Source: Calonectria ilicicola
Taxonomy: Eukaryota; Ascomycota; Sordariomycetes; Hypocreales; Nectriaceae
Length of the DNA: 64,000 bases
Assembly: GCA_020809705.1 (NCBI GenBank)
Contig: CP085831.1
Location: 2,294,001 to 2,358,000, forward strand
Direction of reading: 5' to 3'
The position numbers and the translations under genes were made by a program. This document shows positions 11,119-21,389 of this stretch, piece after piece. Every line of letters starts with the position of its first letter. The stretch's first letter is position 1. The notes under the pieces are model-generated. The model was not told where the DNA came from and searched no databases. It worked only from the letters and a program-made list of their open reading frames with translations.

Positions 11119-14100
11119 ATGGCTGATGACGACGGTTTTAACTACTCGGATATTGAGGAGGGAATGGACGACATTGGCACCGCGGATCATCTGGGCTTCC
11201 GAGAGGTTGACGAGGAAGAAGGGAAGTGGGATAGCATGAACCTGGAAGAGCTCTGTCAAGAAGTTATGAATTCACTCAATAACAAAAAGCGACGTTGGGA
11301 CGACAGCTATGGCGACACTCATATCATGGTGCTAGAAGATTACAAGAAGGCTAAGCTTGCTTCAAAAAGAGACATGCGCGATGGAAGCGCCCCAACAGCC
11401 CTTCACATTCTAGCCAAGAATACCTATCAGCTATTCTCAAATGCACCTGTAGACGTTCGTAAGAAGGTCATACGATATCTGCTGGAACACAGATACAGCA
11501 ATGTCGCCTGCTGTCCAAAGCCGGAGGAAAACGGGAAGGAAGAGCTCATCCTGAAGGTGGCCATGACGTACGACAACGACGAATTCGTCGAGTGTGTTGA
11601 GGACTGTTGGCCCGAGAAGTTTCCTGATCTCCTCGATCTACAAGACAGCGATAAGAGAAACTGCCTTCATCACTTATTCATTTGGCCAAAGACGCAGAGG
11701 AAAGAGAACAAGAAAAAGTTCCTAGACCGTGTACAAAAGCTTGCACCTCAAGCGAAACCGAAAACACTAGCGGCCATGGACAAGGATGGCAATACGCCTA
11801 TTCACTACGCGATGCACTACTACCAATGCTTTTCTAGACCTGATACTTATGTTAATACGGTCAAGGGCATGATACTGAAGGGCGACGAGATCATGAAATC
11901 CCAGGGTGCATTCAATAAGCAGGGGGACTCTCCTGTCCTTTACTGTCAGCGCACCATGAAGAATATCAAGGACAAGAAGCGACAGAAATCGGAGCCAGTG
12001 GACACGACAAAACGGGATCCTCCACCAAAGACAGATCTACAGGGCCGGCCCGGTCAGCCAGACATCAAGGAGAAACATTTGAAACCTGACACGAATGGGG
12101 CTGGAAACAAACCACCATCATGGAAAACAGATATGGCCGGTCGCCAGAAGATATCGCAACAGACTGAGGGTGGTAGCGCTGTGTTTCCTAAGGAACCTGT
12201 ACCAATTAAGCACACCAAGAATGTTGATGACCCAGCTCATCCCGGTTTACGTCGAGCATCCACTGCTGGGCAAGGCACCCCTCTACTAACGCCGGTTAAT
12301 AAAACCAATCAGGCCCTTCCCAGCTCGCAGCAGTCACCACACCAGATGATGCCACCGCCACCACTTCCTGTGAAGGCGGCTGCGATGCCCTCGAACGAAA
12401 GCGACAAGGCAGCCAATGACCTTCTAGAGTTCCTCACGATGCATTACATCCGTACTCGGTCAGATTTGGAAGCACGGAGCCTCATATATGAAAAGCAAGC
12501 TACTGGTAAGTCTCCTATCACTAGTTAAAACCTCAAATGGGCGCTTTCGCTTTTGCTAACACGCCCGCCCAGGCTTAGACAAGAACTTGTACTTTGACGC
12601 GTTGGGGCACAAAGAGGCGGATAAGATCATTGAGCTTCTTGACAGGATGTCGGTCGGCGGCTTTGGCGAGACGCTCGCCTACGTCTATCTCCCAACTGTC
12701 CTGCACAGCCCATCCAGCGAACCTGGGACCAAGCCTAAAAAGAGTTATCACAGGAACTCAGGAACAGCCGACCAGCGATCTCTACAAGAAAACCCCAATG
12801 TTGGTCGGACGTCACTGGTCAGTGTGTTTGACAAATTACACAAGTTAGGAGTGAGAAACATCCTGCGACTTTATGTTGAGGATAGAGAACAACCCTCGCA
12901 CACCGATGCTGCTATCGAGATGGCGCTACAAGGCAGAGAGTCCCTGTCGTCTAGGAACGATGGTCGGTCTAGCCGGCCTATATCGATTGAGACTTGGTGA
13001 GTGACCTCGTGTGTGGTTTTTGTTGCTTTGACTTTTATTCGTCCTTGGAACCTCTCTTTGAAACCCAGCCCTGACGTTCTATGGATTTGTAGGGACTGGC
13101 GCAAACCCGATTTGAGTATTGATGTGATCGCCTTTGCCGCACCAACAGTAGAGCATGTAAACCTCTACTGGAGTGGTAGCCATGCCGTTTTGCGAGCCTG
13201 GGGTTGCCGCGAAGGGATCCCGCGATTGCACATGACGACGGGAGGGAGATTGAAGAAGGTTACCGTTCACGCCGCTCCTGTAAGTTTCAACAAACGATCA
13301 TCTTATCATCCAACCAAAAAGAAACAGAAAAGAAGATAATGGAATAAAGAGAATGTTCTCTAACACAATGGTGCAGGGCATTGAGACACGCGAGAGAATG
13401 GACAACGTACTTCGTCGATTCCAACAAGAAATCCGTAACAATATGAGCACACCTCTCGAAGTCAAAATTAATCACCGAATGGATGGCCTACTAACAAAGC
13501 TGGACGCCAACGAAGAGGCGACTAATTCAACTGGCAATCAGGTAGCCGAACAGCAGCACGTTTGGGTCAAGAGAATGGAAGATTTCAGAAGTGCTCTGAA
13601 CAGGATTCCTGGACTGATGCAGATCAAGGCGGAAAGGATCAAGGTAAGTTCTATGAAACTCTTTTGCGGTGCCGCGATATCTTCCCCTCCAATCCCTCCC
13701 ATCCACACTTGACTCGCAACACATCCCTTGATGTTTATACTTCTGCTTACACATGTAAACCTTTCCTCTGTAATAGGTGGCCCTAATAGACGACGGTGTT
13801 GACCTTAGCAACCTCGATACATACAATGGCATTGTAAAAGCCACCGGGTTGAGTTACTGTCCCCCGGAGCGTGGTTCAGAACGGCCCTGGCATCGGTCTA
13901 GCGGTGGCCATGGCACCATCATGGCCAACATGATTGTGAGAATCAACCCATGGGTCTCCTTGTACGTCATGAGGGTGCAGGATGGGGCCTCTCACGGAGG
14001 TGGACGTACTATCTTTGCCGAGAGTGCCGCACGGGCTATCCAGGGCGCTGTAGATTTGCGCGTGAACATCATTTCCATGTCCTGGACGGTGAAGCAGAAA

Positions 14101-14623
14101 ATAGCTTCTGCCATATCGGAGGCAGCCGACGTATATATTCCGCATCGGCGCGGCTCTCGCGCAGGGACAACGGGATCCCAACTCGGAAGACAAGGACAAG
14201 ATCGAATACTTTTTCCCGGGCAACCAAGTAGCTGAGGCTTGGAATCCGCGGTCGGCTGGAACAGTCAAGTACCATGACGGATCGTCAGTCAGCACCGCCC
14301 TTGCGGCTGGGCTCGCCTCGCTAATCATGTGGTGCGCTGCTCTTGTGCACCAGCACGATGTCGAAAAAAGGTCCGAACGGGGCACCCAAGAAGGCAAGAG
14401 CATGTTTGAGAGCTATGTAGACGGATTAAAGAAAAGAGATAATATGAAACGAGGGTTCGACAGAATTGAAAGCCAACATTGGTCCGACAAGAAGTATCTG
14501 CCGGTGTGGGACATTTTCGGGCCGGTAGCAGACAGGATGAACCAAACTAAAGATAAGGACGAGAAAATGGATGAGTTAACTAAGCTAGTCACATATTTAT
14601 GTAACAACATTAACAATTTATAG
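11119..14623 (+). CDS. Ankyrin-type N-terminus with intracellular S8 (subtilisin-like) protease domain; reading frame disturbed
   Basis: Exons 11119-12505, 12573-12996, 13093-13279 and 13377-13643 join in frame to 755 residues, followed by 13777 onward. The N-terminus has ankyrin-like units (PTALHILAKN, NCLHHLF, NTPIHYAMH), then a Pro/Lys-rich linker at about 290-430. The final exon carries the subtilase Asp motif (VALIDDGVD) and His motif (GGHGTIMANM). The Ser motif (GSSVSTALAAGLAS) is present but in the +1 frame: the original frame ends at 14235 (907 residues), while the Ser-containing frame runs to 14623. The shift falls near 14131-14137, between SEAAD and FRIGAA. Relative to the family, roughly 25-30 residues including the oxyanion-hole Asn region appear lost there. 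A predictor could bridge it with a 34- or 76-nt GT-AG intron, but the Asn region would still be missing. Either a recent pseudogene or a protease-dead protein. Known relatives are cytosolic subtilases of fungal cell-death systems. Confidence 0.7.
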
Positions 14624-15839
14624 TGGGTAAGTGACAATAATAAAATATAGCTTATTACTGTACACGATGGATTGCATCTCTGCGATGCTTGGGTCAAGCA
14701 TCGCCCAAATCGAATAGAATTCCGATTGATCCCGATTTTGAAATTCATGGGGTATTCTTGTTTAACTTTTATGGTTATTTATAGATGTACGGCGGGAACG
14801 AAAGATGCACTGGCCGTGGTTAAAGATCGGACGCCCGCGCCAAATTCTGCCCATCCATTGCAGATTCAATCAAGATGCAGCCGATATGTTCAAGTTGATG
14901 CAGATTGCGGTGGCAATTTATGGCTTATGGCTTCTACAGACATCTTCCTTGTTTTTCTGAACTTTCATCCAACGGGAGAGGTTTTCCGGTCGCGCGCTAG
15001 CTTCAGCTCATGTAGGCTGTTAGCCAGGTGACATGCAACGGAATAGTGTGTCAAGATCAATCAATAGATGAGCTCCGGATGTGCGCTAAGAGATCCAGCA
15101 TAGCGTCTTACTGGTTCAGCAAATGAAACTTTTGCTTAGACGTTACATTGGGTGGCACATCGATGCCAGCCATGCTAGGTAAGATACAGCCTGATTTTCC
15201 ACATTGGGTTGTCCACTACCTAATCATTGCCCACATTTCCGTTATTTTAATATTCTAATCTATGGATTTTGTGGAGAACTTAGTTTATTTGGCGTTTCAT
15301 TGCGACTTATTCTTGTCCTCGCCATCAGGTTCTGTGTTTTGGGACAAAGGGCATTTTACAACACCGCCCTCTGATCTAAAAACGTGCCGCCCGGTTTTCT
15401 TTTTACAGGAGACTATAATTGGGTGCGATACTCAGCTCAAGATGACTGCATGCATCTGTGGCTGTAGCAGTCCCAATGATCAGTTGAGCTTAAAAACATG
15501 GCTGAAGTAGCCATGTCAGAGCTGGCCACACCTCTCTGGCATCTCAGGGCACTTTTACTGGAGGACACGCATATCACCCACATATTGTGCATCATTCCAT
15601 GCCCACATTGGTTCTCTATGCTACAGCGTGGTATTAAAACTGTACGTATTGTTCCGCCCCCGAAAGCTGCGCGGCCCACGGGACAATTCAAGGAGCCGCA
15701 TAAGACAGCCCAGAGGCTCGTCCCAGACGGTGCTACTCGGTTCTTCTGAATCTTCTCCTGTCCCTTTTAACTGGACCCCCGCATCTACAATCCTAGTCCC
15801 ACGAATTGGCATCTCAACTTGAGGACTTCGAACATCAGC
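14624..15839. other. Intergenic
   Basis: AT-rich with short unrelated frames on both strands. Nothing recognised. Confidence 0.55.
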
Positions 15840-16845
15840 ATGTCCAACACCACACTCAAAATAACGTGTCCGAACGGTGGAAGCTTCCACGCTTGCAAAG
15901 ATGAAGCTACCAACTTTGTAGGGTGCTGCGATGTTGATGCATGTGGTCGTAATGGCTCTTGTGCAGACGGAGACTTGCGGACTACCACCTTTAATGCAGA
16001 TGATTACGATGATGTCCCTACATTAAATTGCGTTGAGGGCAGCGGTGCACTGTGGTACACCTGTAAATGGACCTCGCCACCTTTCATGGGATGCTGCACT
16101 CGAAACCCTTGTAGCTCATCGAATACAGGAGAAGCATGTCCCCAAGATAGCTTAGCCGCTGCTATCTTGCCGGCATCTGGAAAAAACCGCGATCAGTTCC
16201 TCCGTTCCGACGACAGCAGCACATCCGCAGCGACCAAAGATAGTATCACATCAGCGACGGCCGAAGCTAGCAACACATCAGTAATAGCCAAAGCCAGCTC
16301 TGGGGCCAGCTCTGATGATGGCAGTTTGTCAACCGGTGCTATTGCCGGTATCGCTGTTGGTTCTACAGTTGGAGCCTTGATAATTTCCGGTCTCTTGATT
16401 TGGAGGTTCTGTTTCATGTTCCGAAAGATATCACGACAGCGGCAGCAGCCTCAGCCGTATTCGTATCCTACAATGGTCCAGCCTGGCTCTCCCATACACT
16501 TCGTCCCCCAAGCGCCCATGGACAATTATCAAGGTATATGAATACAAATCGAAACATGTTACCAGTTTGGTGCTTGCTAATGGAGACTCAGCATCTTATG
16601 CCCCAAACATGGCCACAACACAGTACTTCAACAACGCGCCGAACGTGTATGGCAAATATCCACATCATACGGGCTATGACCAACGGCAATCTGTTACGAC
16701 TATCTCTGATACAAGCACTGTTTCTCCTGCAGGGTACAATCAAATGCCTTCTCCCATGAACCCGGTGCACGAAGTCGAGGCTGTGAATGACCCTCAGGAA
16801 ATGAGCGCGGGACAAGAGACACATGTTTCGCCTGGCCGAACATGA
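15840..16845 (+). CDS. Cys-rich single-pass membrane protein
   Basis: Exons 15840-16533 and 16592-16845 give 315 residues; an in-frame ATG at 15819 would add seven. The N-terminal 90 residues hold two related Cys modules (ACKDEATNFVGCCDVDAC and YTCKWTSPPFMGCCTRNPC). A Ser/Thr/Ala-rich stalk (about 105-165) leads to one membrane helix with a glycine-rich start (GAIAGIAVGSTVGALIISG, about 167-188), basic residues directly after it (FRKISRQRQQ), and a Gln/Pro/Tyr-rich tail of about 120 residues. The layout resembles wall-stress sensors, with Cys domain, glycosylated stalk, helix and cytosolic tail, but it is not a canonical WSC domain. No cleavable signal peptide is visible, so the helix may act as a signal anchor with the Cys domain outside. 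Function unknown. Confidence 0.8.
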
Positions 16846-18140
16846 ATTGTCGGCAATGGGTTGGCTAACGGGCGGAACATCGTGACAAATGCAAGGTGTA
16901 TGTAGCTGTCGGGATAGAAATAAATGATAATTATGGGTTGCCGGAACGTCAGTATGATTTGTGGACACAAACCCCAGGATTATAACAGCCAGGGCGAAAA
17001 CTCGTTCGGATGGGCTAGTCATAGAGAATTATTTCGTAGCGGATATGTCTATTGCGCGTCGGTCTATTTAACTATTTTGGGCGTGGCATTCCCAGGCCCA
17101 GTAACAGTGATGATCAAACTCGCGATTAGCAGGCGATGGATCCTAATAATGAGCTGAGCTGCGCTAGTATTTGCAGGCCATGACATCAATCAACCTAGCT
17201 GTTGACGAAAAGGTGATGTAGTTACCCTAGGCTAGCTCAACCCTGCAATACGAATCTACAGTCTTGCACTATCCAGAACCAACCCATGCTCGGTTACAGA
17301 GGCTTTCAGCAGCAAATTCCAGCCCGGCCGACGAAGCACCGAGTGTCTTGGGTTAGGCGGCATTCCCCAAAAATACCGCGCCAGCAATACAAAGAGGTGG
17401 GGGAGCGACTTGAGATTGAAAACCAAAGCGCAAAATACGAGACGCTCGACAGATGACATCGGTGGCTGACTATAAGGGCTTACATGAGGTACAATCGAGC
17501 AGACGCACGAGCGACCATGGATGACAGAAATGGCTGAAACCCTGTAAAGGTCACTAGCCTTGATGGGGAAAAGTGGACAGACACAGGCATCGTTATGATA
17601 GATCCACATCAAAAATTCAAACCTCCCAGCAAGAAAAAAAAACATACAACAGCGAGGATTCCCCGGTCGTCACCGACCCGAGTACTAATTCACCGCTTCT
17701 CAGCTTGACTATGGGAGAGCGGACGGGATCCCATATTTTCTAAGAGCTATGGTCGTATGTGCTGAGTGCTGCATGCAATTCCATTCATCAACGAATGGAG
17801 GGGAATCTCAAAGCCGCAATGCACATCCCGAATAAAGCAATCTCTTTGATGGGGATATAGTATAATAATAACTAGATCATATTTTTCTTAGCATCTAAAA
17901 ATAGAAAATACTGTCAAATTTTCGAGCTTCCAATACTCCCTTTCATTCAAGTCATTCAGACAGAAAATTGCTCAAGGGATAAATTTCACGACAGGTGAAG
18001 GAATTATTGACGACGCCCTTCATTCCAAAGTTGTCCCCCTTTTCTTTTCTCTTGCTTTCTCTCATTTATAAATTTCCATGTCTTGCTTTTTCAATGTCCA
18101 CATTTTCAATTGGGATTTTTCCTGTCGCCATCACATCATC
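16846..18140. other. Intergenic
   Basis: A 129-aa minus-strand frame at 17256-17645 has no recognisable feature. A CT-rich leader stands directly before the secreted-protein start. Confidence 0.5.
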
Positions 18141-18764
18141 ATGCATTGGTGGTCTATTCTCGCCAGCCTCATTGCGGCGACCTCGCTTGCTTCAGCCCGC
18201 CAATGCATCGCGCCCACAACCAGCACCGGGCTCGCAGGGTCTCCCACTCCCACTCCCACTCCGAATATCGCTTCAACTTCTACAGACACCGCTACCCCAA
18301 CAAGCACCCCTGCCTCACCATCCCTGTTCCCGTTGCCCGCTATCTTTTACCTCTATGGCGCGGGCTCAGGAAACTCAAATGCAGATCTCAACCCACTACT
18401 CACCGGCCAAGAGGGCTACGATCTCCAATTCAACCCCCAAGACAGCGGTTATTCGAAACAACCATTTTCGACTGATTCTAATGGCCGTTTGCTCGTAGGT
18501 GGTGACAACGTCATCACTAACTCATTCGACTGGGAGGTCTATATAGCCTCATCCAGTATTCTTGATGGTACACACCCAGTGGCGGCTATTATTTGCAACT
18601 GGATGGATGAGCATAACTATATTTTATGCGCCCCAGACGGATTTCCATCAAGTACACAGTTTTACGTAACGACAGGCGTCTCAGGGTTATATATGAAAAT
18701 TCTTGCGCCAAACACCTCTGTGGCCGGATTTTCAGCGATATCTTTGCATGTGCAGAGTAGCTAG
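18141..18764 (+). CDS. Secreted protein of unknown function with Pro/Thr linker
   Basis: Intronless, 207 residues from the ATG at 18141; a longer frame from 18078 exists, but the 18141 start puts a clean signal peptide first (MHWWSILASLIAATSLASA). A short PTPTPTP and Ser/Thr-rich linker (about 32-62) precedes a compact domain of about 140 residues rich in Gly, Asn, Ser and aromatic residues, with only two Cys (IICNWM, YILCAPDG). The linker plus globular domain is common in wall-associated or secreted fungal proteins. I do not recognise the domain. Confidence 0.75.
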   Translation: MHWWSILASLIAATSLASARQCIAPTTSTGLAGSPTPTPTPNIASTSTDTATPTSTPASPSLFPLPAIFYLYGAGSGNSNADLNPLLTGQEGYDLQFNPQDSGYSKQPFSTDSNGRLLVGGDNVITNSFDWEVYIASSSILDGTHPVAAIICNWMDEHNYILCAPDGFPSSTQFYVTTGVSGLYMKILAPNTSVAGFSAISLHVQSS

Positions 18765-19215
18765 CTGTCTAGTATTGGTTTCTGTTCCAAATATAAACTT
18801 ATCCTTTTTAATATTTCCTTTTTCATTATTATTTTACGTAATTTTCAGGATTAATATTATGCATGGTGTTCTTAGTTTCGGTAGGACTACTCATGTCATA
18901 GTTATTGTATGTGAGCAAATACAACTTGTCTCTTAGCATCATCCTGTCCCCGCTTTACTGATGACCTATTTCTAAAAGTATACGTATATCGCATTTACCC
19001 AAAATAACTGTACCTTTTAACCAAGGCGTGCTGGATTCGTAATTTATTAAAAGGCTAAATCTAGTGGTTAACAACTTTCCATTTTAATACCTACCCTATA
19101 TGATAACTAAGACCTCACAAACTTAATACTCTCCTTAGCCTTGAGACTTTCGTCTAGAATATTATAGTGAAAATTCCAATCGTGGAATTCTGCTTGATTC
19201 CCTGAACACCACTTG
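18765..19215. other. Convergent 3' region
   Basis: AT-rich shared 3' flank of the secreted protein and the FAD monooxygenase. Likely terminator/polyadenylation DNA; nothing else seen. Confidence 0.6.
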
Positions 19216-20899
19216 TTAGTACCTGGATAGTACGGTCATCCTGAAATATTTTGTGGATGCCCGTTCAAATGGCGACTCACTTGGGACTACCCCCTTTACA
19301 TAAACCTGAGCCTCCTTCTCAATCCGATCTGATTGGTCTTGACCTGCGTTAGAAAATACTTGCATTGCTGCCGCTCTATCACGGCGTATGTTTTGAACTA
19401 GCTCCAATCGCCTAGGAACGTCTTGTAGAGTTTGTAAATTAGAAAGCAATATGCCGAGAGCGCCAGCATCTTCTATCGCCTGGTTTGCCCCTTGTCCTTG
19501 GTCTGTGTCGGAATTGTCAGAGAAATAGAGAACTTCGGTAGAGAGGAGACAAATTTTCTCACGTGGCAGCATTGGATGTGCAGCATCACCAATAAGGATC
19601 ACTTTCCCCTTGGTCCACTGTCTGATGGGGGCACGGTACATGAGTTGCCATAGTCTCAAATCTTCTGCATTCCTGCAAGGTGATTTAGTGAGTAGTAGCA
19701 TAGCGACTTCAGAGTTAAGACTCTCACCGGCAGATCTCTACTAGGTTTGGGTGAAAGTTGGAGAATGTGTCAATCAAGTCTTCGACCGTGCCTCCTGCGT
19801 GCCAGTCTAAGATACCACAGCATTAGTTCCAAAACAGGTCGACAATGATATTGTAAATTATTACCTTCTTTTGCTTGGCGCCCTGACTTGGCGGGATGTA
19901 GGCCGACGAAATTTTGTACCTCTCCGCTTGAACATGTCAGTAAGCCCCAATATGGTGATAAGTGAAATCAACATACTCGCGACATGGATACCACACTAAT
20001 CGCCTATCGAATGTCGATGCGATATGGAAAGTTGCCTTATCCTCTTGGAACATTGGTTTTGTTATCGGGTTCTCAAGTAATTTCTTAGTCGGGATAAGGA
20101 ATCGATAGGCGCACTCATTCACCACACCGGCCGGGACATCGGCTCCGAGGACGCAACGAGCTACCACAGACTACAACATTTAGTATTGCCATTTTGTAGA
20201 GTGCTGGATGTCAAAACCTACATGCACACCATCAGCACCGATAATCACATCCTTTTGGACTCGAGTTCCGTCGTCGAGGGTTAGTATGCCACTGTCACAA
20301 TCAACACTCGCAACTGGTGAAGCTAGGTGAAGCGTAGCGCTGGAATATTCCTGTGAGTCTTCCAGGGCAAGCCTTCGGAGTTCATTGTGTAGGTCCACAC
20401 GGTGTGAAAAGTACCACGGCGCGTCAAATCTCGCCACGAAGTCCTCGTAGCTTCCCGAATAAACCTCTTCCATCGTGAGGCCATTGAAATGTTTGCCCTT
20501 TGAGTAGTTAGCATAATTCTGAAGTGAATTATGATGTCTAAAATTTTGTAACAAACCTCGAGTGCCTCCAAAAACCGAGCCCTCCTTTTATCAAACCCCA
20601 ACGCGTTCAAAACGGGAGCCGCATTTGGCCCAACGTTGACAGCTGCGCCGACCTCGTTAGAAAATCGAGATCGTTCGTAAATCTAGATATACAAAAATGA
20701 ATCAGTACAACGGATCGGAAAATAAGATTCCTGATTATTTGGTTTGTCCAAATTCACTTGCAGTAACATGATGTCCAACTCGAATCAATGCTGCGGCAGT
20801 TGCGAGGCCAGCAATTCCGGCCCCCACAATGCCAATATCCAGGACAACACCAGATCCATTATCAAAATGATACACTCCGTTTGTTGTCTTGGCTGTCAT
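19216..20899 (-). CDS. FAD-dependent aromatic monooxygenase (salicylate-hydroxylase-like)
   Basis: Eight exons (20762-20899, 20557-20682, 20222-20518, 19977-20170, 19865-19926, 19728-19806, 19563-19672, 19216-19502) give 430 residues, the usual size of the family. The FAD-binding GAGIAG is near residues 25-30, followed by the NADPH/FAD motif with IIGADGVH and the second FAD motif LIGDAAHPMLP with GQGANQAIEDAGALG. Such enzymes hydroxylate, sometimes with decarboxylation, phenolic or benzoic rings using NAD(P)H and O2. Intron 1 (20683-20761) has a GC-AG boundary with consensus donor GCAAGT; intron 2 (20519-20556) is only 38 nt. Both are needed to keep the frame. Divergent from the CocE-type hydrolase gene; the shared promoter contains CCGATTGG. 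The substrate cannot be read from the sequence. Confidence 0.9.
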
Positions 20900-21389
20900 G
20901 GTGATTTAGGATTCTGTAGTAAGTCTGATGGATGGATCTTACGATGGTGAATCGATTAGCGACCCAGCCTAGGCTCTGCATCGTTCCCTTATTATACCTG
21001 CATTAGGCTAGAGCAACAGTATTGCATGAGACAGATGAATCTTGATCCCCCACCAACCCCGTAATCCTCCGACCGGGAGATATGGGGCGGGGTTTCAGAC
21101 CAACTTCCACTCAGCTCGTATGCTGACCATGAAATTCAATGGGTAAACCCGATGCTACCACTCGGATCGGCCTTGGATGGGGTACCTTTCGCCATGACCC
21201 GATTGGCTGCATCACTCCATTTGCAAATACTAATTACGTTAATCCCTGTGCAGCCCTAAGGCTGGTCATCAACAGCTGGAGTGGGCATTCAATACAAATT
21301 GCAACTGCATTTGTCTTGAACCTTTGGGCTCGGCATCTCCATTACCATGCTTTTTAAGCCGAAAGACATATCCAACCTCCGTATTCACT
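20900..21389. other. Divergent promoter monooxygenase / CocE-type hydrolase
   Basis: 490 bp with the CCGATTGG motif and a nearby CGGATCGG (about 21162). No gene. Confidence 0.65.
21199..21206 (+). promoter_or_regulatory. CCGATTGG motif in monooxygenase/hydrolase divergent promoter
   Basis: CCGATTGG 184 bp upstream of the CocE-type start and 300 bp upstream of the FAD monooxygenase start. The sequence combines a reversed CCAAT box (ATTGG) with a CGG-type half site and recurs in the other divergent promoters of this cluster. Binding is not shown. Confidence 0.45.

Noticed and set aside
17256..17645. 129-aa minus-strand frame
   Set aside because: No domain, no signal peptide, surrounded by stop-rich non-coding DNA.
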